Assembly (NCBI GenBank): GCA_034659075.1
Contig: JAYEGM010000195.1
Coordinates: 1-9,373, forward strand
Length of the DNA: 9,373 nucleotides
Direction of reading: 5' to 3'
Origin: BMS3Bbin11 sp034659075
GTDB lineage: Bacteria > Pseudomonadota > Gammaproteobacteria > BMS3Bbin11
Shown: positions 1-5,921 of the stretch, piece by piece
How the letters are laid out: every line of letters starts with the position of its first letter
Numbering within the stretch: the stretch's first letter is position 1
The notes under the pieces: generated by a model
Databases searched by the model: none
Told to the model about the DNA's origin: nothing
Seen by the model: only the letters and a program-made list of their open reading frames with translations
Translations under genes and position numbers: made by a program

Positions 1-102
1 TGAGCCCTCGACATAGATTTTTTTTGATCCGGGAAAGGCGGCGACGGATGCTTCATCGACGCTAGCGGTACTGCTCAGGAAGTCTTCAGGTTTTGCGCTC
101 AT
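1..102 (-). CDS. thiC: ThiC, phosphomethylpyrimidine synthase (N-terminal fragment)
   Basis: The first 34 codons of a gene that runs off the left edge of the window. The frame starts MSAKPEDFLSS and continues to FPGSKKIYVEGS, which matches the conserved early segment of ThiC (FPNSKRIYI in the E. coli protein). ThiC is the radical-SAM enzyme that turns aminoimidazole ribotide into the HMP phosphate moiety of thiamine; its catalytic region lies outside the window. The ATG is chosen because a TGAGGAA ribosome-binding site (108-114) precedes it by 5 nt and because a TPP riboswitch lies just upstream, as is usual for thiC. That riboswitch makes thiamine control nearly certain. The gene has its own promoter, so it is not part of the acs unit upstream. 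Confidence 0.93.
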   Translation of the reverse strand, partial: MSAKPEDFLSSTASVDEASVAAFPGSKKIYVEGS

Positions 103-115
103 GCGTGTTCCTCAC

Positions 116-153
116 AAAAAAGGCTGGGACAGGACAAGCGGCAGCACGCCAGC
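116..153 (-). terminator. Possible intrinsic terminator in the thiC leader
   Basis: On the minus strand GCTGG (153-149) can pair with CCAGC (127-123), followed directly by six T residues (121-116). The stem is short (5 bp, plus AA/TT beyond a bulge) and the loop is 21 nt. Its 5' arm overlaps the 3' strand of riboswitch helix P1, so the two are mutually exclusive. It could be part of the expression platform. The alternative is control at the ribosome-binding site, since GCGTG (minus 149-145) can also pair with CACGC immediately before the start codon. Confidence 0.35.
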
Positions 154-238
154 TTCCCTCCGCCAGACCAACAAATGGGCTGGATCAGGTTCAAAGGGTA
201 TGCTCTCAGCCCAACTTTCTATTGGGCACCCCCAGCTG
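150..238 (-). promoter_or_regulatory. TPP riboswitch (THI element) of thiC
   Basis: The minus strand carries the THI-box signatures in order. P1 is CAGCT/AGCTG (238-234 and 154-150). The invariant GGGGTGC segment follows, then a P3 hairpin GCCCAA/TTGGGC. Next come GCTGAGA and ACCCTTTGAACCTGATC, then a P4/P5 arm and the closing GGGAAGCTG. These are the conserved pyrimidine- and pyrophosphate-sensor elements of the TPP aptamer. It lies 48 nt before the thiC start, and the predicted transcript begins only a few bases upstream of it. By analogy with other thiC leaders, TPP binding should lower expression. Confidence 0.96.
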
Positions 239-248
239 AAAAGAAGCC

Positions 249-277
249 ACGATAATGGAATGTGCAGAGTGGGTCAA
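249..277 (-). promoter_or_regulatory. Sigma70-type promoter of thiC
   Basis: The minus strand shows TTGACC (-35, 277-272) and TATCGT (-10, 254-249) separated by 17 bp. The -35 matches the consensus at 5 of 6 positions and the -10 at 4 of 6. Transcription would begin near 242, immediately 5' of the riboswitch P1 helix, which is the expected geometry. This is a consensus match only. Confidence 0.65.
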
Positions 278-340
278 GTAAAGCCTGGCGTTTCCGGTAA
301 TACAGCCTGTAGCAGGATCGCGAGCTCGTTTGTTTTGAGA

Positions 341-440
341 CGAGGGACTCGGGACTAAGGATGAAAAATAAATGCACCGGAAGTTGATGTTTTATCTATC
401 TTTTGCTTTTGTCCTTAGTCCCGGATCCTTCATCTTTTAT
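341..440. repeat. Degenerate 7-bp-period inverted repeat between acs and thiC
   Basis: A perfect 11-bp inverted repeat, GGGACTAAGGA (351-361) and TCCTTAGTCCC (412-422), encloses about 50 nt. Both arms extend as imperfect heptamers. The left arm reads GGACTCG, GGACTAA, GGATGAA. The right arm, read on the minus strand, has GGATCCG followed by GGACTAA. The stretch 241-491 has no convincing gene: it holds the thiC promoter, this repeat and a possible acs terminator. Compare the heptamer array on the other side of acs. Confidence 0.6.
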
Positions 441-452
441 CTAAATAATATC

Positions 453-468
453 GCGCCGGGGACGGCGC
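453..468 (-). terminator. Possible acs terminator hairpin
   Basis: GCGCCG (minus 468-463) and CGGCGC (458-453) form a perfect 6-bp GC-rich stem with a 4-nt loop, 24 nt downstream of the acs stop codon. The following bases are AT-rich (GATATTATTTAG) but lack a real T-run, so termination may be weak or factor-assisted. Confidence 0.4.
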
Positions 469-491
469 TCCTGCAAAAAGATAAATGGCCT

Positions 492-2429
492 TTATTTATT
501 CGCCCGGTTTTCCACCAGATGATCCACAACAGCTGGATCCGCCAGGGTCGATGTATCACCCACACTGGCGATATCGTTCTCGGCAACCTTGCGCAAAATA
601 CGGCGCATGATTTTGCCAGAACGAGTCTTCGGCAGACCCGGCGCCCACTGCAGTATATCGATGGTTGCAATAGGGCCAATCTCATTACGTACAAACTTCA
701 CCAGCTCCATGCTCAGTTCATCTGACTCATCAACCCCTGCCATCAAAGTCACATAGGCATATATGCCCTGCCCTTTGATATCATGCGGGTAACCGACAAC
801 AGCCGCTTCCGCGACGCTATTATGTAAGACCAGCGCCGACTCTATCTCGGCAGTTCCCAGTCGATGCCCGGAAACATTCAGCACATCATCGACGCGGCCG
901 GTAATCCAGTAATAACCATCAGCATCCCGGCGGCAGCCGTCGCCGGTGAAGTAATTACCCGGGTAGGTAGTAAAATAAGTATCGATGAAGCGTTGATGAT
1001 CGCCATACAATGTTCGCATCATACCCGGCCATGGCGACTTGATGATAAGGTTGCCGGAGCATTCGCCTTCCAGTTCATTGCCCTGTTCATCAACAATGGC
1101 AGGCTGCACACCGAAAAAAGGCTTTGCAGCCGAACCCGGTTTCAAATCTGTGGCTCCCGGCAAAGGTGTAATCATATGGCCACCGGTTTCAGTCTGCCAC
1201 CAGGTGTCCACAATAGGGCAGCGCGTATCGCCGACAACACGGTAATACCATTCCCATGCCTCAGGATTGATCGGCTCGCCGACGGTACCAAGCACCCTTA
1301 AACTGCTGCGCGAGGTTTTCTTTACCGGTTCCTCGCCTGAACGCATCAGGGCGCGTATGGCCGTCGGTGCAGTATAAAACTGGTTAACTTTATGCTTGTC
1401 GATTACCTGCCAGAAACGGGAGGCATCCGGGTAAGTGGGGATGCCTTCAAACATCAACGTTGTCGCACCATTGGCCAGGGGCCCGTAAACGATGTAGGTA
1501 TGGCCAGTGACCCAGCCAACATCGGCGGTACACCAGTAAATGTCGCCATCATGGTAATCAAACACATATTTATGGGTCATCGCGGCAAATAACAGATAAC
1601 CGCCGGTGGTGTGCAGAACGCCTTTTGGTTTACCGGTTGACCCCGATGTATAAAGAATAAACAGCGGATCTTCAGCATCCATTTGCTCCGCTGGACAATC
1701 TGGGGATGCATCAGACATCAACTCGTCATACCAGACGTCCCTGCCTTCCTGCCAGTCCACATCACCGCCCGTTCGTCGAATCACTACACAGGTGTGGACA
1801 TTCGGGCAATCTGCCAGTGCTTTGTCTGCGTTCAGCTTTAAAGCAACAGCCTTGCCGCCACGTACGCCTTCATCGGCAGTAATCAGGGTCTGGCAGTCAG
1901 AATCCAGGATGCGGTCACGTAACGAATCAGGCGAAAATCCGCCAAAAACAATCGAATGCACGGCGCCTATACGTGTACAGGCCAGCATAGCAACAGCTGC
2001 CTCAGTCACCATCGGCATGTAAATACAAACGCGGTCGCCTTTCTTAACACCACGCCCCTTCAATACATTGGAAAACTTGCAGACTTCTTCGTGTAGTTCA
2101 CGGTAGGTGATTTTTTTATCCACCTCCGGGTCATCGCCTTCCCAGAGTACGGCCACCTGATCACCACGCGTGTCGAGATGACGATCCAGGCAGTTATAGG
2201 ACACATTCAGCTTGCCGCCTTCAAACCATTTTATTTTACCCGTCCTGAAATCCCAGTCCTGCACCCTGTCCCAGGTCTTCGTCCAGTCAAGAAACTCCTC
2301 TGCCTGTTCCGCCCAGAAAGTATCAGGATCTTCAATGGACTGCGTATACATGGCCTCATAGCGCTCGCTATTGATATGCGCATTTTTGGCGAATTCACTG
2401 GGGACCGGGTAAATTTTGGATTCAGACAT
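492..2429 (-). CDS. acs: Acetyl-CoA synthetase (AMP-forming acetate-CoA ligase)
   Basis: A 645-residue ANL-superfamily enzyme of normal Acs length. It makes acetyl-CoA from acetate, ATP and CoA through an acetyl-adenylate, in the cytoplasm. The adenylation P-loop TSGSTGKPKG is at 261-270 and WWQTETGG at 410-417. The acetate-pocket residues known from Salmonella Acs (V310, T311, V386, W414) are present at V307, T308, V383 and W411, a constant offset of 3, which supports acetate rather than a longer acid. The hinge and C-terminal domain begin near GRVDDVLNVSGHR (511-523). PKTRSGK ends in K606, the equivalent of the lysine that Pat-type acetyltransferases modify to switch the enzyme off. The ATG is preceded by AGGAG (2440-2436) with a 6-nt gap. 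The symporter genes upstream should supply its substrate. A heptamer array lies in the 5' region. Confidence 0.97.
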   Translation of the reverse strand: MSESKIYPVPSEFAKNAHINSERYEAMYTQSIEDPDTFWAEQAEEFLDWTKTWDRVQDWDFRTGKIKWFEGGKLNVSYNCLDRHLDTRGDQVAVLWEGDDPEVDKKITYRELHEEVCKFSNVLKGRGVKKGDRVCIYMPMVTEAAVAMLACTRIGAVHSIVFGGFSPDSLRDRILDSDCQTLITADEGVRGGKAVALKLNADKALADCPNVHTCVVIRRTGGDVDWQEGRDVWYDELMSDASPDCPAEQMDAEDPLFILYTSGSTGKPKGVLHTTGGYLLFAAMTHKYVFDYHDGDIYWCTADVGWVTGHTYIVYGPLANGATTLMFEGIPTYPDASRFWQVIDKHKVNQFYTAPTAIRALMRSGEEPVKKTSRSSLRVLGTVGEPINPEAWEWYYRVVGDTRCPIVDTWWQTETGGHMITPLPGATDLKPGSAAKPFFGVQPAIVDEQGNELEGECSGNLIIKSPWPGMMRTLYGDHQRFIDTYFTTYPGNYFTGDGCRRDADGYYWITGRVDDVLNVSGHRLGTAEIESALVLHNSVAEAAVVGYPHDIKGQGIYAYVTLMAGVDESDELSMELVKFVRNEIGPIATIDILQWAPGLPKTRSGKIMRRILRKVAENDIASVGDTSTLADPAVVDHLVENRANK

Positions 2430-2446
2430 GGGTTGCTCCTGTTGAC

Positions 2447-2537
<91 letters not shown>

Positions 2538-2539
2538 AA

Positions 2540-2568
2540 ATAGTGAATCAGTTCACTTCCTTTATCAA
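2540..2568 (-). promoter_or_regulatory. Candidate acs promoter with a dyad in the spacer
   Basis: TTGATA (minus 2568-2563, 5 of 6 to the -35 consensus) stands 17 bp from CACTAT (2545-2540, 3 of 6). Overlapping the spacer is a dyad with 6-bp arms, AGTGAA and TTCACT (2542-2547 and 2552-2557), separated by 4 bp, which could be an operator. Transcription would start at the upstream end of the heptamer array, placing the array in the acs leader. The weak -10 makes this tentative. Read-through from the exonuclease gene is an alternative, since no terminator is evident between them. Confidence 0.35.
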
Positions 2569-2596
2569 CTGAAAACTGTAAAACCGAAAACTGAAC
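2568..2596. repeat. Inverted degenerate copies of the acs heptamer
   Basis: This stretch contains AACTGAAAACTG, AAAACCGAAAAC and TGAAC, that is, about three to four imperfect units of the heptamer in the opposite orientation to the perfect array at 2447-2537. A 16-base segment here, read on the minus strand (TTCAGTTTTCGGTTTT), differs from the array at one position only. The two could fold together as a long hairpin in RNA or single-stranded DNA. Confidence 0.7.
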
Positions 2597-2604
2597 ACTT
2601 GTTT

Positions 2605-3291
2605 TTAACTCATAAACTGCTTCAATGGCAGGGCCCTGTCGCTATCCATATGCGCTATCTGCGCCTGCAGCAACTCCGCCGTGGCTATCGCATCACTTAA
2701 TGCATTATGCGCCTGATACATAGGCAGACCATATTGCTTACGCAAGTTAAACAGACGAAGGTCACCCTGACCAATCTCTTTATTTCTCCTTTCCAGCCAG
2801 CGCTTCGCTATTAACATAGTGTCTATAACGGGAAAGTGGGGGGGCACCCCATACAAATTCTTACAGGCCTGCGCCAGAAAAGTCGTTTCTATATTTGCAT
2901 TGTGTGCCACCATGACCTTTCCTGCCAGTGCCGGCAGAAGATTACCGATTACAGTTTCAATCGATTCACCTGCAGCTGATGCGTCATCAGTAATTTTATG
3001 AATAACGACGCTCTCTTCCGTCAAGGCCTCACTGGTTTTAATCAGTTGATGACAGGCAGTTGATAAACTTATTTCTCCGCCATTTACAGCGACATAGCCG
3101 ACACTTAGTATTCTGTCTTTTGATGCATTCAAACCGCTGGTTTCAAAATCCAGCGCTAATAAAGGTACAACATGGATATCACTCTTCAGATCAGGCAATG
3201 GTACAGAAAGGTATTGTTTTACCGGGCCTTCCGCTGCACTCTCGAGCAATTTCCTTCTTCGAGTTTCTGCGCTAAAAAGAAAGTCGAACAT
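2605..3291 (-). CDS. DnaQ-like DEDDh 3'-5' exonuclease
   Basis: A 228-residue RNase T/DnaQ-fold exonuclease. Residue numbers are from the ATG at 3291. Motif I is LALDFETSG with the D48/E50 pair. Motif II is VAHNANIETTFL (H130, N131, E135). Motif III is AHNALSDAIATAELL with H195 and D200. It probably removes nucleotides from 3' ends of DNA or RNA using two metal ions; the substrate is unknown. In motif II the usual Asp of HNxxFD is Glu, a conservative change. An open frame reaches back to a TTG at 3411, but those 40 extra residues come entirely from a MITE-like element plus junction, so I take MFDFLFSAETRRRK as the true start. The ribosome-binding site is poor (AAGAG, 11 nt away). It follows the CBS/DUF294 gene, a pairing I recall from other gammaproteobacteria such as Pseudomonas. 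Confidence 0.9.
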   Translation of the reverse strand: MFDFLFSAETRRRKLLESAAEGPVKQYLSVPLPDLKSDIHVVPLLALDFETSGLNASKDRILSVGYVAVNGGEISLSTACHQLIKTSEALTEESVVIHKITDDASAAGESIETVIGNLLPALAGKVMVAHNANIETTFLAQACKNLYGVPPHFPVIDTMLIAKRWLERRNKEIGQGDLRLFNLRKQYGLPMYQAHNALSDAIATAELLQAQIAHMDSDRALPLKQFMS

Positions 3292-3306
3292 TATTAAAAT
3301 ATCTCT

Positions 3307-3472
3307 TAAGGTACCTCTGATTAATTCTGGAGGAAGTAGATTTCGATCTAAAATATTCAGATTTGAGGCGGAAACCGCACGTAATAGCTGGGCTATTGCG
3401 AAGATTTCCAACGAAAAAGCTGGATATTTTAGGCGTAAGATACGAGTTCATGAATTGATCAGAGGTACCTTA
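3307..3472. mobile_element. MITE-like 166-bp palindromic element
   Basis: The outer 21 bases form terminal inverted repeats that match at 20 of 21 positions (3307-3327 against the complement of 3472-3452), both beginning TAAGGTACCTCTGAT. Further in, CTAAAATATTCAG (3348-3360) matches the complement of 3420-3432 at 12 of 13 positions. The centre is AATAGC-TGG-GCTATT (3383-3397). The whole element is thus one imperfect palindrome about 3390 and can fold as a single long hairpin. It encodes no transposase. The bounding TA on each side could be a TA target duplication, as made by IS630/Tc1-mariner and some IS5-family elements; family assignment is open. Deleting the element with one TA recreates the CBS stop codon followed after 14 nt by the exonuclease ATG. 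Confidence 0.85.
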
Positions 3473-5329
3473 TATATGTCCGGCGTGATAACGCTGAGAG
3501 AGGAACTCCTGCATAGTCTGCACCACCTTGAATGCGTCTTTAAGATGTTCTCGCTGTAGTCGTGACAGAGATTTTGGAGATAAAAAATTATCAGCCTCAT
3601 CACCTTTCCTGATTTGTTCAGCCTGATGCTCCATTCTCAGATCGCTGATAAATTCAAACGCATCGAGTAAATTCGCCGCCCCATCATGACTTAGTGATGG
3701 ACTACCGGCTGCTTTTTTCAATCTTGCGATTGTATTGGCGGTTTTCAGCCCTTCAGCAAGGGCATAAATTCTTGCCAGATCAATAATGGGGACGATACCG
3801 TTATGCTTCAAATCAAGTGTATCTTTGTGTTCACCATCATCAACCAGAACAAAGTCCCGAAAAAAGCCTAATGGTGTTCTGTGCTGCAATGAATTTGCTG
3901 TCATATGAGCAAGAAAAAGTTGATTATGCTTAGTCATTGGTAATATTTTCTTTTGTATATCACGTAAAAGTTTTTTTTCGCCGTGTACCACACGCACGTC
4001 AAAAAATATGCTCGACAGCATCAGGGCCTTTGGTTCCGGTGTGTTGATCCATTTTTTAAAATATCCGGTCCATATCCTTTGTGTCTGACGCCATTGTGGA
4101 TTCTTTGCCATCGCATCACCGGGACAATAAATAAACCCGCAGGCATCCAGTCCATCACAGACAAAATCTGCCAGCCTGGTAAACCATGCCGCATCCTCCG
4201 CCTTCATCTCATCTGAGATGATCAGACCATTATCCTGATCAGAATGCGAGGATTGTTCGTAACGTGCCTGTGAACCGGCAGCGATCCAGGCATAAGGAAC
4301 CGGTGCCCGGCCAAATTTTTCTTCTGCCATTTCTATCAGTCTGCGGGTAATAGCATTACTAACAGCCGTAATTGCCTTGCCAACATGTTCAGCAGACCCC
4401 CCCAGGCTTACCAGTTGCTGCTGCAGCCCTGGAATGGTCTGGCTGATCTCAGCCAGAACTTCAACCGTTTCTGCCTTATGGATTAAACGCGAAATATGAA
4501 CTGCATTTTTCCCTTCATGACGCATCAAATCCGTCGCACTAATTATGCCGCACACTCGACCTTCATCTACGACAGGAAGATGATGAATATTTTTTTTCGT
4601 CATCAGCATTAATGCATCAAAGGCAAGCGTATCACTGCCGACATGAACCGGGTCATGCGTCATTATTTTCCTGACTGATGACTCTATCGCCAATTTTTCA
4701 GCCACACAGCGTGCACGAATGTCCCTGTCGGTAATTATCCCTGCCAGGCTCCCATCCTCGATGACTAGCAGCGACGAAACACCCTGACTGGTCATTTTCA
4801 GCGATGCCTCATAGATTGATGAATTGACATCAATATCGACCACCACCCCGCTGAGCAATACTTCCAGTGGCGTGTTCATTAAAGTTGCCGTCTGTGACGA
4901 TTTTAGCTGAGAACTTTTTATCGCAGCCTGCAAACGCCGGTGCGGAGCATGTAGGATGAACGCCTTTATCTCAGGGGTATTTTCTGTAAGTTCAAATAGA
5001 GTCGTGCAGGGGATACTGTAAACCAGGGTGTCTTCTGTTACTTTCGCATGCATATCCTTATCATAATCAGCCGTACAAAATGGGGCAAAAATATCACCTT
5101 CGGCGAATTTACCAAGGATCGTCTGTTCGGCCGTATAGAGTGATATTGTGCCACTGCGGATGATATAAAATAATCTCGAGCTTTCCTGCTGCTGTGGTAA
5201 AGACTTACCGCGACGCAGGTAGCGAATACCGAGATGCCGGACCAGCCGACTCAATTCATCATCAGGCAGCAAGTCAAAGGGTGGGACCTCGGCTATAAAG
5301 TCTCTTATCTCCTGTAGTTCGATTTCCAC
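3470..5329 (-). CDS. CRP-like / tandem CBS / DUF294 nucleotidyltransferase-like regulator
   Basis: A 619-residue soluble multidomain protein. Residues about 15-125 form a cNMP-binding-like beta-roll. Its cassette region (GEGDIFAPF onward in sense, near 77-100) lacks the Glu/Arg pair that holds cyclic nucleotides, so it may not bind cAMP. Two CBS domains (about 160-215 and 222-272; ITDRDIRARCV and IISATDLMR), a classic adenine-nucleotide-sensing pair, follow. Residues about 335-450 are a GlnD-type nucleotidyltransferase domain with GSQARYEQ (352-359) and the metal-binding SDQDNGLI (D364, D366). Residues about 470-610 are the DUF294 C-terminal helical domain. A regulatory nucleotidyl-transfer role is inferred; no target is known. 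The start is GTG, overlapping the preceding stop by one base (TAGTG), so translation is probably coupled. The TAA stop coincides with the edge of the MITE-like element. Confidence 0.92.
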   Translation of the reverse strand: MEIELQEIRDFIAEVPPFDLLPDDELSRLVRHLGIRYLRRGKSLPQQQESSRLFYIIRSGTISLYTAEQTILGKFAEGDIFAPFCTADYDKDMHAKVTEDTLVYSIPCTTLFELTENTPEIKAFILHAPHRRLQAAIKSSQLKSSQTATLMNTPLEVLLSGVVVDIDVNSSIYEASLKMTSQGVSSLLVIEDGSLAGIITDRDIRARCVAEKLAIESSVRKIMTHDPVHVGSDTLAFDALMLMTKKNIHHLPVVDEGRVCGIISATDLMRHEGKNAVHISRLIHKAETVEVLAEISQTIPGLQQQLVSLGGSAEHVGKAITAVSNAITRRLIEMAEEKFGRAPVPYAWIAAGSQARYEQSSHSDQDNGLIISDEMKAEDAAWFTRLADFVCDGLDACGFIYCPGDAMAKNPQWRQTQRIWTGYFKKWINTPEPKALMLSSIFFDVRVVHGEKKLLRDIQKKILPMTKHNQLFLAHMTANSLQHRTPLGFFRDFVLVDDGEHKDTLDLKHNGIVPIIDLARIYALAEGLKTANTIARLKKAAGSPSLSHDGAANLLDAFEFISDLRMEHQAEQIRKGDEADNFLSPKSLSRLQREHLKDAFKVVQTMQEFLSQRYHAGHI

Positions 5330-5805
5330 TAATCAACACTCCAGGGTCCGGTAGGATCAATCTGAAACTCTACGTAGTATCTTTTTCCATTACTGGCTAC
5401 AGCCAGGCGCATCGTTAATGGAACATTTCCCTTCAGGTTCGTCAGCCGTCTGATCGGTATAGCCCAGTGTGTCGGCTCCGATATCTGCTGCATCTGCAGT
5501 GTACGTGTCTCACGGTCTGACTGTGCAAGACCTATGGTGACTCCCTCAAGCCCCTGATTTGAATCTATGTGATAGCTGTTGTCATCAGCAGACATGGTAA
5601 GAACCAGGCCATCTTTTTCGAATTTACATGGCTCATCAAGCAACCCGCATGCAGACACCTTATCCAGCTCAAAGGCTTCGATCTTCTTTGCCTGGGTAGA
5701 CCGTAACTCTTCTTCCCTGGCCGTCTGGTAATAGTCCGCAACGATGTAGCCTCCAATTAAAAGGAAGGGTGCGATTATTGTTGCAGCTTTCATGTGTGGC
5801 GTCAT
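5329..5805 (-). CDS. Membrane-anchored protein of unknown function
   Basis: I do not recognise this 158-residue protein. It has one hydrophobic segment at about 7-24 (AATIIAPFLLIGGYIVA) after a short basic start, then a charged helix-like stretch (REEELRSTQAKK), so it is probably an N-terminally anchored protein with a periplasmic domain. The rest is beta-rich, with two cysteines (C53 and C60, CGLLDEPC) that could form a disulfide, and a final segment KRYYVEFQIDPTGPWSVD. The ATG is preceded by AAAGGC about 6 nt upstream. A second ATG four codons later is less well placed. It overlaps the CBS/DUF294 gene by one base, so the two are very likely translated together and may cooperate. The 116-nt gap upstream is AT-rich, without a clear promoter apart from the symporter terminator. 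Confidence 0.8.
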   Translation of the reverse strand: MTPHMKAATIIAPFLLIGGYIVADYYQTAREEELRSTQAKKIEAFELDKVSACGLLDEPCKFEKDGLVLTMSADDNSYHIDSNQGLEGVTIGLAQSDRETRTLQMQQISEPTHWAIPIRRLTNLKGNVPLTMRLAVASNGKRYYVEFQIDPTGPWSVD

Positions 5806-5844
5806 TTTTTGCCTTTCAATCTATAAATAAAACTATTTAAACAT

Positions 5845-5877
5845 AAAAAAAGCCCCCGCAGCGTATACTGCGGGAGC
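5845..5877 (-). terminator. Rho-independent terminator of the symporter operon
   Basis: On the minus strand a 10-bp stem GCTCCCGCAG/CTGCGGGGGC (5877-5868 and 5861-5852, with one G-T pair) with a 6-nt TATACG loop is followed at once by seven T residues (5851-5845). It lies 45 nt after the symporter stop codon and separates that operon from the downstream genes. Confidence 0.95.
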
Positions 5878-5892
5878 TTCTTGTTTTCGGCC

Positions 5893-5918
5893 TTACTAAG
5901 CTGAACCTTACTTAGTAA
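5893..5918 (-). other. Stem-loop between the symporter stop codon and the terminator
   Basis: TTACTAAG (5893-5900) and CTTAGTAA (5911-5918) are perfect 8-bp inverted arms around a 10-nt loop, 3 nt from the symporter stop codon. The AU-rich hairpin precedes the GC-rich terminator and might protect the 3' end of the mRNA or bind a protein. Its function is not shown by the sequence. Confidence 0.5.
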
Positions 5919-5921
5919 CTA

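Noticed and set aside
101..358. An 85-codon plus-strand open frame over the thiC leader
   Set aside because: It lies antisense to a clear TPP riboswitch and the thiC promoter, and its translation shows no protein-like features.
372..725. A 117-codon plus-strand open frame across the acs 3' end
   Set aside because: Most of it is antisense to the conserved C-terminus of acs; the remainder is repeat and leader sequence.
3307..3472. A complete insertion sequence
   Set aside because: There is no room for a transposase in 166 bp; only a non-autonomous element is supported.
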